NCBI GenBank assembly: GCA_015060535.1
Contig: SUYH01000002.1
Coordinates: 186,001-250,000, forward strand
Origin: Prevotella sp.
GTDB taxonomy: Bacteria; Bacteroidota; Bacteroidia; Bacteroidales; Bacteroidaceae
Direction: 5' to 3'
Length of the DNA: 64,000 nucleotides
The translations under genes and the position numbers were made by a program. The number at the start of each line of letters is the position of its first letter. The stretch's first letter is position 1. This document shows, piece after piece, positions 9,466 to 17,705 of the stretch. A model generated the notes under the pieces. The model was not told the origin of the DNA. It made no database searches and was given only the letters and a program-made list of their open reading frames with translations.

Positions 9466-10170
9466 TTAACAGCAGCTACCAGCATAGCAGTAAAGACTTG
9501 GAGCACATTTGAATGCGAAAGCCAGAACAACTACGAGGAAGCCAAGCATCAGCAGCGTGACATAAATGAAGCCGATCATCTTCCAACGGCAGAGCCACAC
9601 CTTTCCACTAATACCCAGCGTCTGCATAGCTGACCAGAAGCCGTGGGTGAGGTGGAACCAGATAGCACAAAGCCAGATGATGTAGAGCACCACATAGACA
9701 GGATTAGAGAACGTGTCGATGATGAAGGCAAAGCCGTCACCAGGCAGATGACCGAAGCTGGTACCCAGCAACTCGGCAAACATCATGTTGTACCAGAAGT
9801 TGAACAAGTGGAGCAACAGACCCAGCAGGACGATGATACCCAGCACGAGCATGTTCTTAGAAGCCCACTCTACCTTGCCCGGATTAACCTCCGTAGCAAC
9901 AGCATAGCGATTGTCGCCGCGAGCCTGACGGTTTTGCGCTGTCAGGATGAACGCATAGACAATGTGAATCACAGCCAGGGCTGCCAAACCTATTGTTGCC
10001 ACTACGGCATACCAGTTGGCACCCAGCAATTCGCAAATCATGTTGTAAGCCTCACCCGAGAATAGCGCTACGATGTTCATGCAACAGTGGAATGTCAGGA
10101 ACAAAATCAGCGCAATACCCGTTACGGACATTACAACTTTTCGACCGATTGATGAATTAAATAACCACAT
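9466..10170 (-). CDS. frdC: Fumarate reductase/succinate dehydrogenase cytochrome b subunit
   Basis: 234-residue membrane anchor of the Bacteroidota-type single-subunit cytochrome b558 family. About five transmembrane segments are visible, with histidines in membrane segments (FHCC, VIHIVYAF, WFHLTHG) as candidate heme ligands. It binds the frdA-frdB head to the inner membrane and passes electrons from menaquinol. First gene of the operon, with a long AT-rich leader from a promoter at 10245-10252. The C-terminus is unusually Cys-rich (CAPSLYCYAGSCC). Confidence 0.94.
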   Translation of the reverse strand: MWLFNSSIGRKVVMSVTGIALILFLTFHCCMNIVALFSGEAYNMICELLGANWYAVVATIGLAALAVIHIVYAFILTAQNRQARGDNRYAVATEVNPGKVEWASKNMLVLGIIVLLGLLLHLFNFWYNMMFAELLGTSFGHLPGDGFAFIIDTFSNPVYVVLYIIWLCAIWFHLTHGFWSAMQTLGISGKVWLCRWKMIGFIYVTLLMLGFLVVVLAFAFKCAPSLYCYAGSCC

Positions 10171-10244
10171 AAATTGAATTTAAATTATTAATAATTTGAA
10201 CTTAAAATACTTGATAATAGGTATCACGCGTATGTTTTAGGCTA

Positions 10245-10252
10245 CAAAGTTA
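10245..10252 (-). promoter_or_regulatory. -7 element of the frdCAB operon
   Basis: Minus strand reads TAACTTTG, matching TAnnTTTG, about 75 bp upstream of frdC. Confidence 0.65.
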
Positions 10253-10348
10253 ATATAAAATTATGAAATCCGCAAACGTTTTCGTAAGAAAATGCCTTAT
10301 TTATACAAAATATTTAGTAAGATTAGCCGCAAAACCAAGCTAATTTTG

Positions 10349-10356
10349 TACCTTTG
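10349..10356 (+). promoter_or_regulatory. -7 element of mnmG, implying a leaderless mRNA
   Basis: TACCTTTG ends only 4 nt before the mnmG ATG at 10361, so the transcript should begin at or next to the start codon. Confidence 0.7.
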
Positions 10357-10360
10357 CCAC

Positions 10361-12232
10361 ATGATTTTAAACTACGACGTGATTGTTATTGGTGGCGGAC
10401 ATGCCGGATGCGAGGCTGCAACAGCCTCTGCAAATATGGGTGCCAAGACATGCCTGGTCACCATGGACATGAACAAGATTGCACAGATGTCGTGCAATCC
10501 TGCCATTGGTGGTATTGCCAAAGGCCAGATTGTGCGCGAGATAGATGCCTTAGGGGGTCAGATGGCATTGGTCACTGACGCCACAGCTATCCAATTTCGA
10601 ATGTTGAACCGTTCGAAAGGACCTGCCGTTTGGAGTCCTCGAGCCCAATGTGACAGAGGCAAATTCATCTGGAAATGGCGCTCCGTGCTTGATGAAACGC
10701 CCAACCTGGATATCTGGCAAGACCAAGCTGATGAGCTATTGGTAGAAGACGGAAAAGCCGTAGGGGTAAAGACCATCTGGGGTTGTGAGCTGAGGGCTAG
10801 GTGTGTGATCGTGACCGCTGGTACTTTTCTGAACGGACTGATGCACATCGGACGACGAATGGTACCTGGTGGACGTATTGCTGAGCCTGCAGTACCTCAC
10901 TTTACGGAGAGCATCACACGTCATGGCATTCGCTCTGCTCGCATGAAGACGGGTACTCCTGTTCGTATCGATAAGCGTAGCGTCCATTTCGAAGATATGG
11001 AGCGACAGGATGGCGAGAACGGCTACTATCTGTTCTCGTATATGGATCAACAGCGACCCCTGAAACAACTCCCCTGTTGGGTATGCTACACCAATCCTGA
11101 GGTACATGAAACCTTACGAAGCGGATTGGCTGATTCACCCCTTTATAATGGCCAGATTCAGTCAATAGGTCCACGCTATTGTCCATCGATAGAAACCAAA
11201 CTGGTCACTTTCCCAGACCGGCCACAACACCTATTGTTTCTGGAACCCGAAGGTGAAGATACTAACGAGATGTATCTGAATGGCTTCTCTTCTTCGTTGC
11301 CTATGGATGTGCAGATAGAGGCGCTCAAGAAAATCCCTGCCCTCAGAGACATTCGGGTTTACCGTCCTGGCTATGCCATAGAATATGATTTTTTCGACCC
11401 CACTCAACTGAAACATTCGCTGGAATCGAAAGTGGTAGAAGGTTTATTTATGGCAGGACAGGTCAATGGCACTACGGGTTATGAAGAAGCGGGAGGACAA
11501 GGTACGATAGCGGGTATCAATGCTGCGCTAAAAGCAGGGTCATCACCATCGTTTACCCTTCATAGAGATGAAGCTTATATTGGTGTGTTGATTGACGATC
11601 TGGTAACCAAAGGTGTTGACGAGCCCTATCGCATGTTTACTTCGCGTGCCGAATACCGTATCCTGCTTAGACAAGATGATGCTGATGCTCGTCTGACGGA
11701 AAAAGGATACGAGTTGGGCATTGCTAAACGAGAGCGCTACGACTGGTGGATGGAGAAGAAAAAAGCCATTGATGATATCGAGGCGTTCTGTAGTACTTTT
11801 GCCATTAAACCAAAAGTCGTAAATAGTGCTTTGGAAGCATTGGGCTCTACCCCACTCGTTTATGGATGTAAGCTGGAAGACCTCGTGGCTCGCCCAGAGT
11901 TGAACTTCGAAAAACTATACCAGATTGTACCAGAACTGAAAGCTCAGATTGAACGCTTGCCTAATCGTAAGGAAGAGATAGCAGAAGCTGCTGAGATTCA
12001 TATCAAGTATAAAGGGTATATCGAACGAGAACGATTGGTGGCTGAGAAGATGCATCGTCTGGAGAATATCAAAATTAAAGGTAAATTCGATTATCCCAAT
12101 CTAACAGCCATTTCAACGGAGGCACGACAGAAATTGGAGAAGATTCAACCGGAAACACTAGCACAAGCAAGTAGAATTCCAGGAGTAAGTCCGAGTGATG
12201 TGAATGCCATGTTGGTGTTGTTAGGAAGATAA
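10361..12232 (+). CDS. mnmG: tRNA uridine-5-carboxymethylaminomethyl modification enzyme
   Basis: 623-residue FAD/NAD-dependent enzyme that works with MnmE to place the cmnm5 group on U34 of certain tRNAs. The start is the ATG at 10361 (MILNYDVIVI); upstream in-frame codons run back into the promoter. Family motifs are visible: GGGHAGCEAA for FAD binding, MSCNPAIGG, the GTFLNG segment and a C-terminal helical domain. The gene, also called gidA, is frequently close to the chromosomal origin in bacteria. Here an exact parS site begins on the base after its stop codon. Confidence 0.97.
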   Translation: MILNYDVIVIGGGHAGCEAATASANMGAKTCLVTMDMNKIAQMSCNPAIGGIAKGQIVREIDALGGQMALVTDATAIQFRMLNRSKGPAVWSPRAQCDRGKFIWKWRSVLDETPNLDIWQDQADELLVEDGKAVGVKTIWGCELRARCVIVTAGTFLNGLMHIGRRMVPGGRIAEPAVPHFTESITRHGIRSARMKTGTPVRIDKRSVHFEDMERQDGENGYYLFSYMDQQRPLKQLPCWVCYTNPEVHETLRSGLADSPLYNGQIQSIGPRYCPSIETKLVTFPDRPQHLLFLEPEGEDTNEMYLNGFSSSLPMDVQIEALKKIPALRDIRVYRPGYAIEYDFFDPTQLKHSLESKVVEGLFMAGQVNGTTGYEEAGGQGTIAGINAALKAGSSPSFTLHRDEAYIGVLIDDLVTKGVDEPYRMFTSRAEYRILLRQDDADARLTEKGYELGIAKRERYDWWMEKKKAIDDIEAFCSTFAIKPKVVNSALEALGSTPLVYGCKLEDLVARPELNFEKLYQIVPELKAQIERLPNRKEEIAEAAEIHIKYKGYIERERLVAEKMHRLENIKIKGKFDYPNLTAISTEARQKLEKIQPETLAQASRIPGVSPSDVNAMLVLLGR

Positions 12233-12248
12233 TGTTTCACGTGAAACA
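12233..12248. promoter_or_regulatory. parS centromere site 1 (ParB-binding)
   Basis: Exact 16-bp palindrome TGTTTCACGTGAAACA, the consensus bacterial chromosomal parS sequence bound by ParB/Spo0J. It starts immediately after the mnmG stop codon. A second identical site lies 591 bp away. Confidence 0.9.
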
Positions 12249-12292
12249 AAAAAGAAGAATAAAGAAAACTAATAACGATAAAAACAAAGATT

Positions 12293-12823
12293 ATGAACAA
12301 CAAAATTTTAATGGACAATCTCAGGTGTATTCCAGATTTTCCAAGAAAAGGGATTAACTTCCGTGACGTAACTACGTTGTACAAGAACGCTGAGTGCATG
12401 AAAATCATGCTCGACGAGATGTACAATCTTTATAAAGATAAAGGAATCACCAAGATTGTTGGAGTAGAAAGCCGCGGTTTTGTCATGGCTGCAGCATTAG
12501 CTGGCAAGTTGGGATGTGGAGTTGTTCTAGCACGTAAACCAGGAAAATTGCCTGCAACGGTTATTAAAGAATCATTCTCGAAAGAATATGGCGTTGACAC
12601 CGTTGAGATGCACCTAGACTCCATCGACGAGAATGATGTAGTGTTAATACATGACGACCTGTTGGCAACAGGAGGAACGGCTAAAGCAACCTATAAATTG
12701 GTCAAACATTTCAATCCCAAACAAATCTATATGAATTTCATTATCGAAATAACGGATGAGGGACTACATGGACGTGATTTGTTTGATGGCATTGTCGACG
12801 TCACAACTTTGATGGTGGTTTAA
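12293..12823 (+). CDS. apt: Adenine phosphoribosyltransferase
   Basis: 176-residue purine-salvage enzyme making AMP from adenine and PRPP; cytoplasmic dimer. The PRPP-binding loop LIHDDLLATGGTAKA is near residues 122-136, and VGVESRGF is the N-terminal part of the active site. It starts at the ATG at 12293, 44 bp after the first parS site, and its stop codon abuts the second parS site. The transcript probably starts at mnmG and continues to uvrC. Confidence 0.96.
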   Translation: MNNKILMDNLRCIPDFPRKGINFRDVTTLYKNAECMKIMLDEMYNLYKDKGITKIVGVESRGFVMAAALAGKLGCGVVLARKPGKLPATVIKESFSKEYGVDTVEMHLDSIDENDVVLIHDDLLATGGTAKATYKLVKHFNPKQIYMNFIIEITDEGLHGRDLFDGIVDVTTLMVV

Positions 12824-12839
12824 TGTTTCACGTGAAACA
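12824..12839. promoter_or_regulatory. parS centromere site 2 (ParB-binding)
   Basis: Second exact TGTTTCACGTGAAACA, beginning right after the apt stop and ending 6 bp before the uvrC start. Two parS copies bracketing one gene imply a ParB-loading locus. Confidence 0.9.
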
Positions 12840-12845
12840 ATTGGT

Positions 12846-14672
12846 ATGACAAAGGAAGAAAACGAGGCCAGATTGGAAAGGCTAAAAGGCATCGTAAAAG
12901 CAATGCCAGAAAAACCTGGTAGCTATCAGTATTATGATAGCGAAGGTACTATTATATACGTAGGTAAAGCCAAGAATCTGAAGTCACGTGTATCATCCTA
13001 TTTTCATACTGAAGTGGACCGTTTCAAAACCAAAGTACTAGTATCGAAGATTCATGATATCAGCTACACGGTTGTGAATACAGAAGAGGATGCATTATTA
13101 CTGGAAAATGCGCTGATCAAAAAGTACAATCCACGTTATAATGTGCTACTAAAAGACGGTAAGACCTACCCTTCCATCTGTATCACCAAGGAGTATTTAC
13201 CTCGTATCTTCTCGACTAGAACCATCAATAAGAAATTGGGCACCTATTATGGTCCCTATTCACATGTTGGAGGGATGCATGCTGTGCTCGAACTGATCAA
13301 TAAAATGTACCATCCGCGAACATGCAAACATCCCTTTACAAAAGAAGGTGTAGAGCAGGGGAAATACCAGGTTTGTCTGGAATATCACATCAAGAATTGT
13401 GCTGGGCCATGTGTCGGAAAACAATCGCTGGAAGACTACCAGAAAAACATTACTCAAGCACGTGAAATTCTCAAGGGAAACACACGGGAAGTGCAACGTG
13501 AACTGCGTGATGAAATGATGAAACTATCAGAAGAACTGCGTTTCGAAGAGGCTGAAGAAGTGAAGCGCAAGTATCTGTTGATAGAGCAATTTGCAGCTAA
13601 GAGCGAGGTGGTAAGCCATACCATTGACAACGTAGATGTGCTTTCTATTACAAATGACGAAAAGATAGCTTTTGTCAACTATATCCACGTGTCAAACGGT
13701 CAGATCAACCAGAGTTTCACGTTCGAATATAAGAAGAAATTGGAAGAGACGGACGAAGAGTTGCTCCAGCTGGCTATCGTCGAGATGCGTGAGCGTTTTC
13801 AAAGTAACGCTAAGGAGATTATCCTGCCTCAGGAAATCGATCTGAACATGGAGGGAGTGACGATTACCGTTCCCCAACGTGGCGATAAAAAGAAATTGCT
13901 TGATTTATCGTTAATGAACGGTAAGCAATATAAGTTTGATCGCCTAAAACAGGCTGAAAAACTGAATCCAGAACAGAAGCAAGTTCGACTGATGAAAGAG
14001 TTGCAAGATGCCTTACATCTAGAGAAAATGCCCTACCAGATAGAGTGTTTCGATAACTCGAATATCAGCGGTACAGATGCGGTAGCAGCTTGTGTGGTCT
14101 TTAAGAAAATGAAACCTTCCAAACAGGACTATCGAAAATACAACATCAAGACGGTTGTGGGACCTGATGACTATGCCTCAATGAAGGAAGTAGTCTACCG
14201 CCGATACAAACGCCTTCTGGAGGAAGAACAACCCCTACCCGATCTCATTGTAGCTGATGGTGGAAAGGGGCAAATGGAAGTCATCCGTCAAGCTGTACAA
14301 GACGAATTAGGACAGGACATTCCCATTGCCGGATTGGCTAAAAACGATCGTCACCGCACCAACGAACTGCTCTATGGTTTTCCTCCAAGAGTAGTAGGTC
14401 TTAAGACAAATTCTGAACTCTTCAGAGTGCTCACTCAGCTACAGGATGAAGTACACCGCTTCGCCATCACTTTCCACCGAGAGAAGCGTTCTAAACACGC
14501 TTTACACTCGGAACTTGATGATATCAAGGGCATAGGACCTAAAACGCGTGACGAGCTTCTAAATGCTCTTAAATCAGTTAAACGAATAAGGGTGGCTGAA
14601 CTGGCCACACTTGAAGGAATTATTGGGGCCTCAAAAGCCGGAATCGTATATCAACATTTCCATCATAATTAG
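12846..14672 (+). CDS. uvrC: Excinuclease ABC subunit C
   Basis: 608-residue nuclease subunit of nucleotide excision repair, which makes both incisions around a lesion marked by UvrAB. The N-terminal GIY-YIG domain has PGSYQYYDSEG followed by IIYVGKAKNLKSRV. A UVR motif region is seen near residues 210-240 (LRFEEAEEVKRKY). The C-terminal RNase H-like endonuclease domain and a helix-hairpin-helix (DDIKGIGPKTRDELL) complete the protein. Full length. It follows apt with parS site 2 in the spacer. Confidence 0.97.
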   Translation: MTKEENEARLERLKGIVKAMPEKPGSYQYYDSEGTIIYVGKAKNLKSRVSSYFHTEVDRFKTKVLVSKIHDISYTVVNTEEDALLLENALIKKYNPRYNVLLKDGKTYPSICITKEYLPRIFSTRTINKKLGTYYGPYSHVGGMHAVLELINKMYHPRTCKHPFTKEGVEQGKYQVCLEYHIKNCAGPCVGKQSLEDYQKNITQAREILKGNTREVQRELRDEMMKLSEELRFEEAEEVKRKYLLIEQFAAKSEVVSHTIDNVDVLSITNDEKIAFVNYIHVSNGQINQSFTFEYKKKLEETDEELLQLAIVEMRERFQSNAKEIILPQEIDLNMEGVTITVPQRGDKKKLLDLSLMNGKQYKFDRLKQAEKLNPEQKQVRLMKELQDALHLEKMPYQIECFDNSNISGTDAVAACVVFKKMKPSKQDYRKYNIKTVVGPDDYASMKEVVYRRYKRLLEEEQPLPDLIVADGGKGQMEVIRQAVQDELGQDIPIAGLAKNDRHRTNELLYGFPPRVVGLKTNSELFRVLTQLQDEVHRFAITFHREKRSKHALHSELDDIKGIGPKTRDELLNALKSVKRIRVAELATLEGIIGASKAGIVYQHFHHN

Positions 14673-14677
14673 AAAAA

Positions 14678-14709
14678 TTTGGTGGGTTTCCATATTTTTT
14701 GTATCTTTG
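14678..14709 (+). promoter_or_regulatory. dtd promoter, leaderless geometry
   Basis: TTTG at 14678-14681 and TATCTTTG at 14702-14709 with a 20-nt spacer match the Bacteroidota -33/-7 promoter. Only 5 nt separate the -7 element from the dtd ATG at 14715. Confidence 0.75.
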
Positions 14710-14714
14710 CAAGC

Positions 14715-15167
14715 ATGAGAGCAGTAATACAAAGAGTTAGCAAGGCCAGCGTCACGATTGAAGGTAACGTGAAAAGCGCTATAGGACAGGGATTTCTAAT
14801 ATTCCTTGGCGTATGCGAAGAAGACACAATGGAGGATGTTGACTGGTTGGTCAAGAAGATTGCCAACCTCCGTGTTTTTGATGATGAAAATCATGTGATG
14901 AATCGCTCCATCATAGATGTTCAAGGTGAGGCATTGGTAGTCAGCCAGTTCACGCTATATGCCAGCTACAAAAAAGGTAATCGTCCTAGCTGGTTCAAGG
15001 CAGGCTCGCACGAACACTCTATCCCACTCTACGAGGCCTTTTGCCAAAAACTCTCAGAGGCCATAGGAAAACCTGTGGGTACAGGAGAATTCGGTGCCGA
15101 TATGAAGGTTGAACTCATCAACGACGGACCTGTAACAATATGTATGGACACTAAAAACAAAGAATAA
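14715..15167 (+). CDS. dtd: D-aminoacyl-tRNA deacylase
   Basis: 150-residue enzyme that removes D-amino acids wrongly attached to tRNA. The start is ATG 14715 (MRAVIQRVSK); the longer frame reads through the promoter. The signature SQFTLYA is near residue 79, NRPSW follows, and the C-terminal INDGPVT motif is conserved. First gene of a likely small operon with a membrane protein, a MazG-like enzyme and deoC. Confidence 0.95.
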   Translation: MRAVIQRVSKASVTIEGNVKSAIGQGFLIFLGVCEEDTMEDVDWLVKKIANLRVFDDENHVMNRSIIDVQGEALVVSQFTLYASYKKGNRPSWFKAGSHEHSIPLYEAFCQKLSEAIGKPVGTGEFGADMKVELINDGPVTICMDTKNKE

Positions 15168-15171
15168 AGAG

Positions 15172-15420
15172 ATGAAGAAATATCTAAGAGAGTTAGAGGT
15201 TTCAGGACTGATACTGGTCATCATCGGTATTGTTTGTTCCTGGATATGGGGAAGTAATTTTGGTATGTGGCCCTGTCTGGTAGGATTGTTTCTATGGCTC
15301 ATTACTTTTCTCTATAAGGCATTCAACTGGAATGAATACGAGCGCGAGAATCGACAGAACATCATCATTCTGATCATCGCAATCATCATACTAACCCTGC
15401 AAATGCTTATCCGACAATGA
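15172..15420 (+). CDS. Small membrane protein of unknown function
   Basis: 82-residue protein with hydrophobic segments near residues 10-28, 33-47 and 62-80, consistent with a small inner-membrane protein. I do not recognise a family. It begins 4 bp after the dtd stop and ends with an ATGA overlap with the next gene. It is therefore probably a genuine translated cistron. Confidence 0.75.
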   Translation: MKKYLRELEVSGLILVIIGIVCSWIWGSNFGMWPCLVGLFLWLITFLYKAFNWNEYERENRQNIIILIIAIIILTLQMLIRQ

Positions 15421-15740
15421 CCATAAAAGAGGCGCAACAGGCTGTAGATCAGTGGATTAAATTGTATGGTGTTCGCTATTTCTCAGAACTGACCAATATG
15501 GCAGTACTGACTGAAGAAGTGGGTGAACTGGCTCGTGTGATGGCTCGTAAATATGGCGATCAGAGCTTTAAACCCGGCGAGAAAGACAATCTGGGGGACG
15601 AAATGGCTGATGTGTTATGGGTACTGATATGCTTGGCTAACCAGACAGGAGTGGACCTGACAGAAGAATTCAAGAAGAATCTAGAAAAGAAAACGCAAAG
15701 AGACAAAGAAAGACATATCAATAATGTTAAACTCAAATAA
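15417..15740 (+). CDS. MazG-like nucleotide pyrophosphohydrolase
   Basis: 107-residue all-alpha NTP pyrophosphohydrolase. The metal-binding pattern is EEVGELARV followed by GDEMADVLWVL, the EExxE...ExxD signature of the MazG/iMazG superfamily. It probably hydrolyses non-canonical or excess nucleoside triphosphates to monophosphates. It overlaps the upstream membrane gene by four bases and is followed 11 bp later by deoC, giving a nucleotide-metabolism context. Confidence 0.9.
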   Translation: MTIKEAQQAVDQWIKLYGVRYFSELTNMAVLTEEVGELARVMARKYGDQSFKPGEKDNLGDEMADVLWVLICLANQTGVDLTEEFKKNLEKKTQRDKERHINNVKLK

Positions 15741-15751
15741 ATCAAAAAACT

Positions 15752-16639
15752 ATGGAAGAGAACAAGTATGAGAAGGCTTTAAGCCTTTACAATTGCGAGA
15801 TTTCAGACGAAGAAGTGAAGGCAGCGGTGAAAAAAATCATTGCTGAGAAGGTGCCTGCAAATGACACTCCGGAAGTGAAGAAATTCCTGATGGGATCGGT
15901 AGAATTGACCACACTGAAGACTACGGATTCTGAGGAGAGCGTGATGGCATTTACAGAGCGTGTCAACGACTTTGACGAGCAGTATCCTGATCTGCCTCAT
16001 GTAGCTACAATATGTGTTTACCCCTGTTTCGCTAAGACCGTAGCTGAAACGCTGGAGGTGGATGGCGTAGAAATCGCCTGTGTTAGTGGTTCATTCCCTT
16101 CTTCACAAGCACTTATAGAGGTGAAGGTGGCAGAGACTGCACTTGCCGTCAAGGATGGCGCTACGGAGATTGACATCGTGATGTCAGTAGGTAAATTCCT
16201 AAGTGGTAATTACGAGGAGGTTGCTGATGAAATCGCTGAATTGAAAGCTGTTTGTGGTGAAAAGAAGATGAAAGTCATTCTGGAAACAGGATGTTTGAAG
16301 ACTGCTGCAAACATCAAGAAAGCCTCCATTCTTTCCATGTATGCTGGTGCTGACTACATCAAGACCTCTACAGGTAAATTAGAGCCTGCTGCTACACCTG
16401 AAGCAGCCTACGTCATGTGTCAGGCCATCAAAGAATATTATGAGAAGACAGGTATCCAGATTGGTTTCAAGCCTGCTGGTGGACTCAATACGCCCATGGA
16501 TGCTGTCATCATGTATACCATCGTCAAGGAAGTATTGGGCGAGAAATGGCTCACCAACCAGTGGTTCCGTATGGGAACCTCACGTTTGGCCAACCTACTG
16601 TTGAGCGAGGTTACAGGTGTAGATACCAAATTCTTTTGA
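15752..16639 (+). CDS. deoC: Deoxyribose-phosphate aldolase
   Basis: 295-residue class I aldolase that splits 2-deoxyribose-5-phosphate into glyceraldehyde-3-phosphate and acetaldehyde. The Schiff-base lysine lies in GADYIKTSTGK, and GFKPAGG holds the second conserved lysine. It is somewhat longer than the 250-260-residue enterobacterial enzyme because of an N-terminal extension. It ends abutting the stop codon of the convergent polyprenyl synthase gene, with no space for a separate terminator. Confidence 0.95.
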   Translation: MEENKYEKALSLYNCEISDEEVKAAVKKIIAEKVPANDTPEVKKFLMGSVELTTLKTTDSEESVMAFTERVNDFDEQYPDLPHVATICVYPCFAKTVAETLEVDGVEIACVSGSFPSSQALIEVKVAETALAVKDGATEIDIVMSVGKFLSGNYEEVADEIAELKAVCGEKKMKVILETGCLKTAANIKKASILSMYAGADYIKTSTGKLEPAATPEAAYVMCQAIKEYYEKTGIQIGFKPAGGLNTPMDAVIMYTIVKEVLGEKWLTNQWFRMGTSRLANLLLSEVTGVDTKFF

Positions 16640-17617
16640 TTAATAGTTTCGCTGAACGACGTAATCGACATAGGCTGTCAGGGCTTCCTTGACAGCCTTT
16701 TCTTTGACGTTAGCCTCGATATAGTCCATGCAGAGTTTACTGTATTTAGCCATCTGCTGCTCAGCATACTCAATACCACCATTCTGCTTGGTAAATTCTA
16801 CCAAAACAGCGATTTCATCAGTATTGATAGTACCTGCCTTGACTTTCTTAGCGAGCGTCTGCATTGCCTCAAAATCGGTATTATTCAGCGCATAGATAAC
16901 TGGCAGCGTCAGCTTACCTTCTGCCATATCGTTTCCTGTAGGCTTACCTATCTCCTTGGAATCGAAATAATCGAAGATATCATCGCGAATCTGGAACATC
17001 ATACCCAAATTCAGACCAAACTCCTTAGCTTTAGCTACTGCGTCATCAGAAGCGTTAGCAGACAAAGCACCAATAGCAGCACACGCCTCAAACAAGGCAG
17101 CTGTCTTCTTCTGGATAACTTCGTAGTAGATATCTTCTCTGATTTCCTGATTCTTGATATTCGACAACTGGAGCAGCTCGCCAGCAGCTAGAACGCGACC
17201 CAACTCAGCTAAATATTCAACGATTCGCTGATTATAGGTAAATGAAACGTTCAGCAATACGGTAGAAAGGATATAGTCACCTACCAAGACTGCCACCTTA
17301 TTATTATAAGAGGAATTAACGGAAGGCTGACCACGACGTTCGTCGCTTTCATCGACCACATCATCATGAATGAGTGATGAGGTATGAAGTAATTCCAAGC
17401 TAACTGCAGAATACTGCGTAACATCTGTTATCTGTCCGTAGTTCTTTGCCATGAGCAGAAGCAGCATTGGGCGCATATGCTTTCCACCGCGTTTTTGCAC
17501 ATATGACAATACCTCAGAAAGCAAAGCATCCTTATGAGAAAAGCAACTATTGAACAGCTTGGTAAAGTTGTTCAAATCTTCCTCTATCGGTTGTCTGATA
17601 ATTGATAAATAGTCCAT
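16640..17617 (-). CDS. Trans-polyprenyl diphosphate synthase
   Basis: 325-residue polyprenyl synthetase that condenses IPP onto an allylic diphosphate. Product length is likely C35-C40 for menaquinone, by family analogy only. The first aspartate-rich motif is in HDDVVDESDERRG and the second is DDIFDYFD. The ATG at 17617 (MDYLSIIRQP) is chosen over a GTG two codons upstream. Monocistronic on the minus strand, divergent from polA. Confidence 0.92.
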   Translation of the reverse strand: MDYLSIIRQPIEEDLNNFTKLFNSCFSHKDALLSEVLSYVQKRGGKHMRPMLLLLMAKNYGQITDVTQYSAVSLELLHTSSLIHDDVVDESDERRGQPSVNSSYNNKVAVLVGDYILSTVLLNVSFTYNQRIVEYLAELGRVLAAGELLQLSNIKNQEIREDIYYEVIQKKTAALFEACAAIGALSANASDDAVAKAKEFGLNLGMMFQIRDDIFDYFDSKEIGKPTGNDMAEGKLTLPVIYALNNTDFEAMQTLAKKVKAGTINTDEIAVLVEFTKQNGGIEYAEQQMAKYSKLCMDYIEANVKEKAVKEALTAYVDYVVQRNY

Positions 17618-17705
17618 TATCACTTAAATTTGTGACAAAATTAGTGAAAATCTTTCGAATTACCATATTTTTTAGTAATTTTACGCAGAAAATAAACATT
17701 GTTAT

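Noticed and set aside
10292..10360. Upstream extension of mnmG
   Set aside because: It would place the promoter -7 element inside the coding region, and homologues begin at the MILNYDVIVIGGG position.
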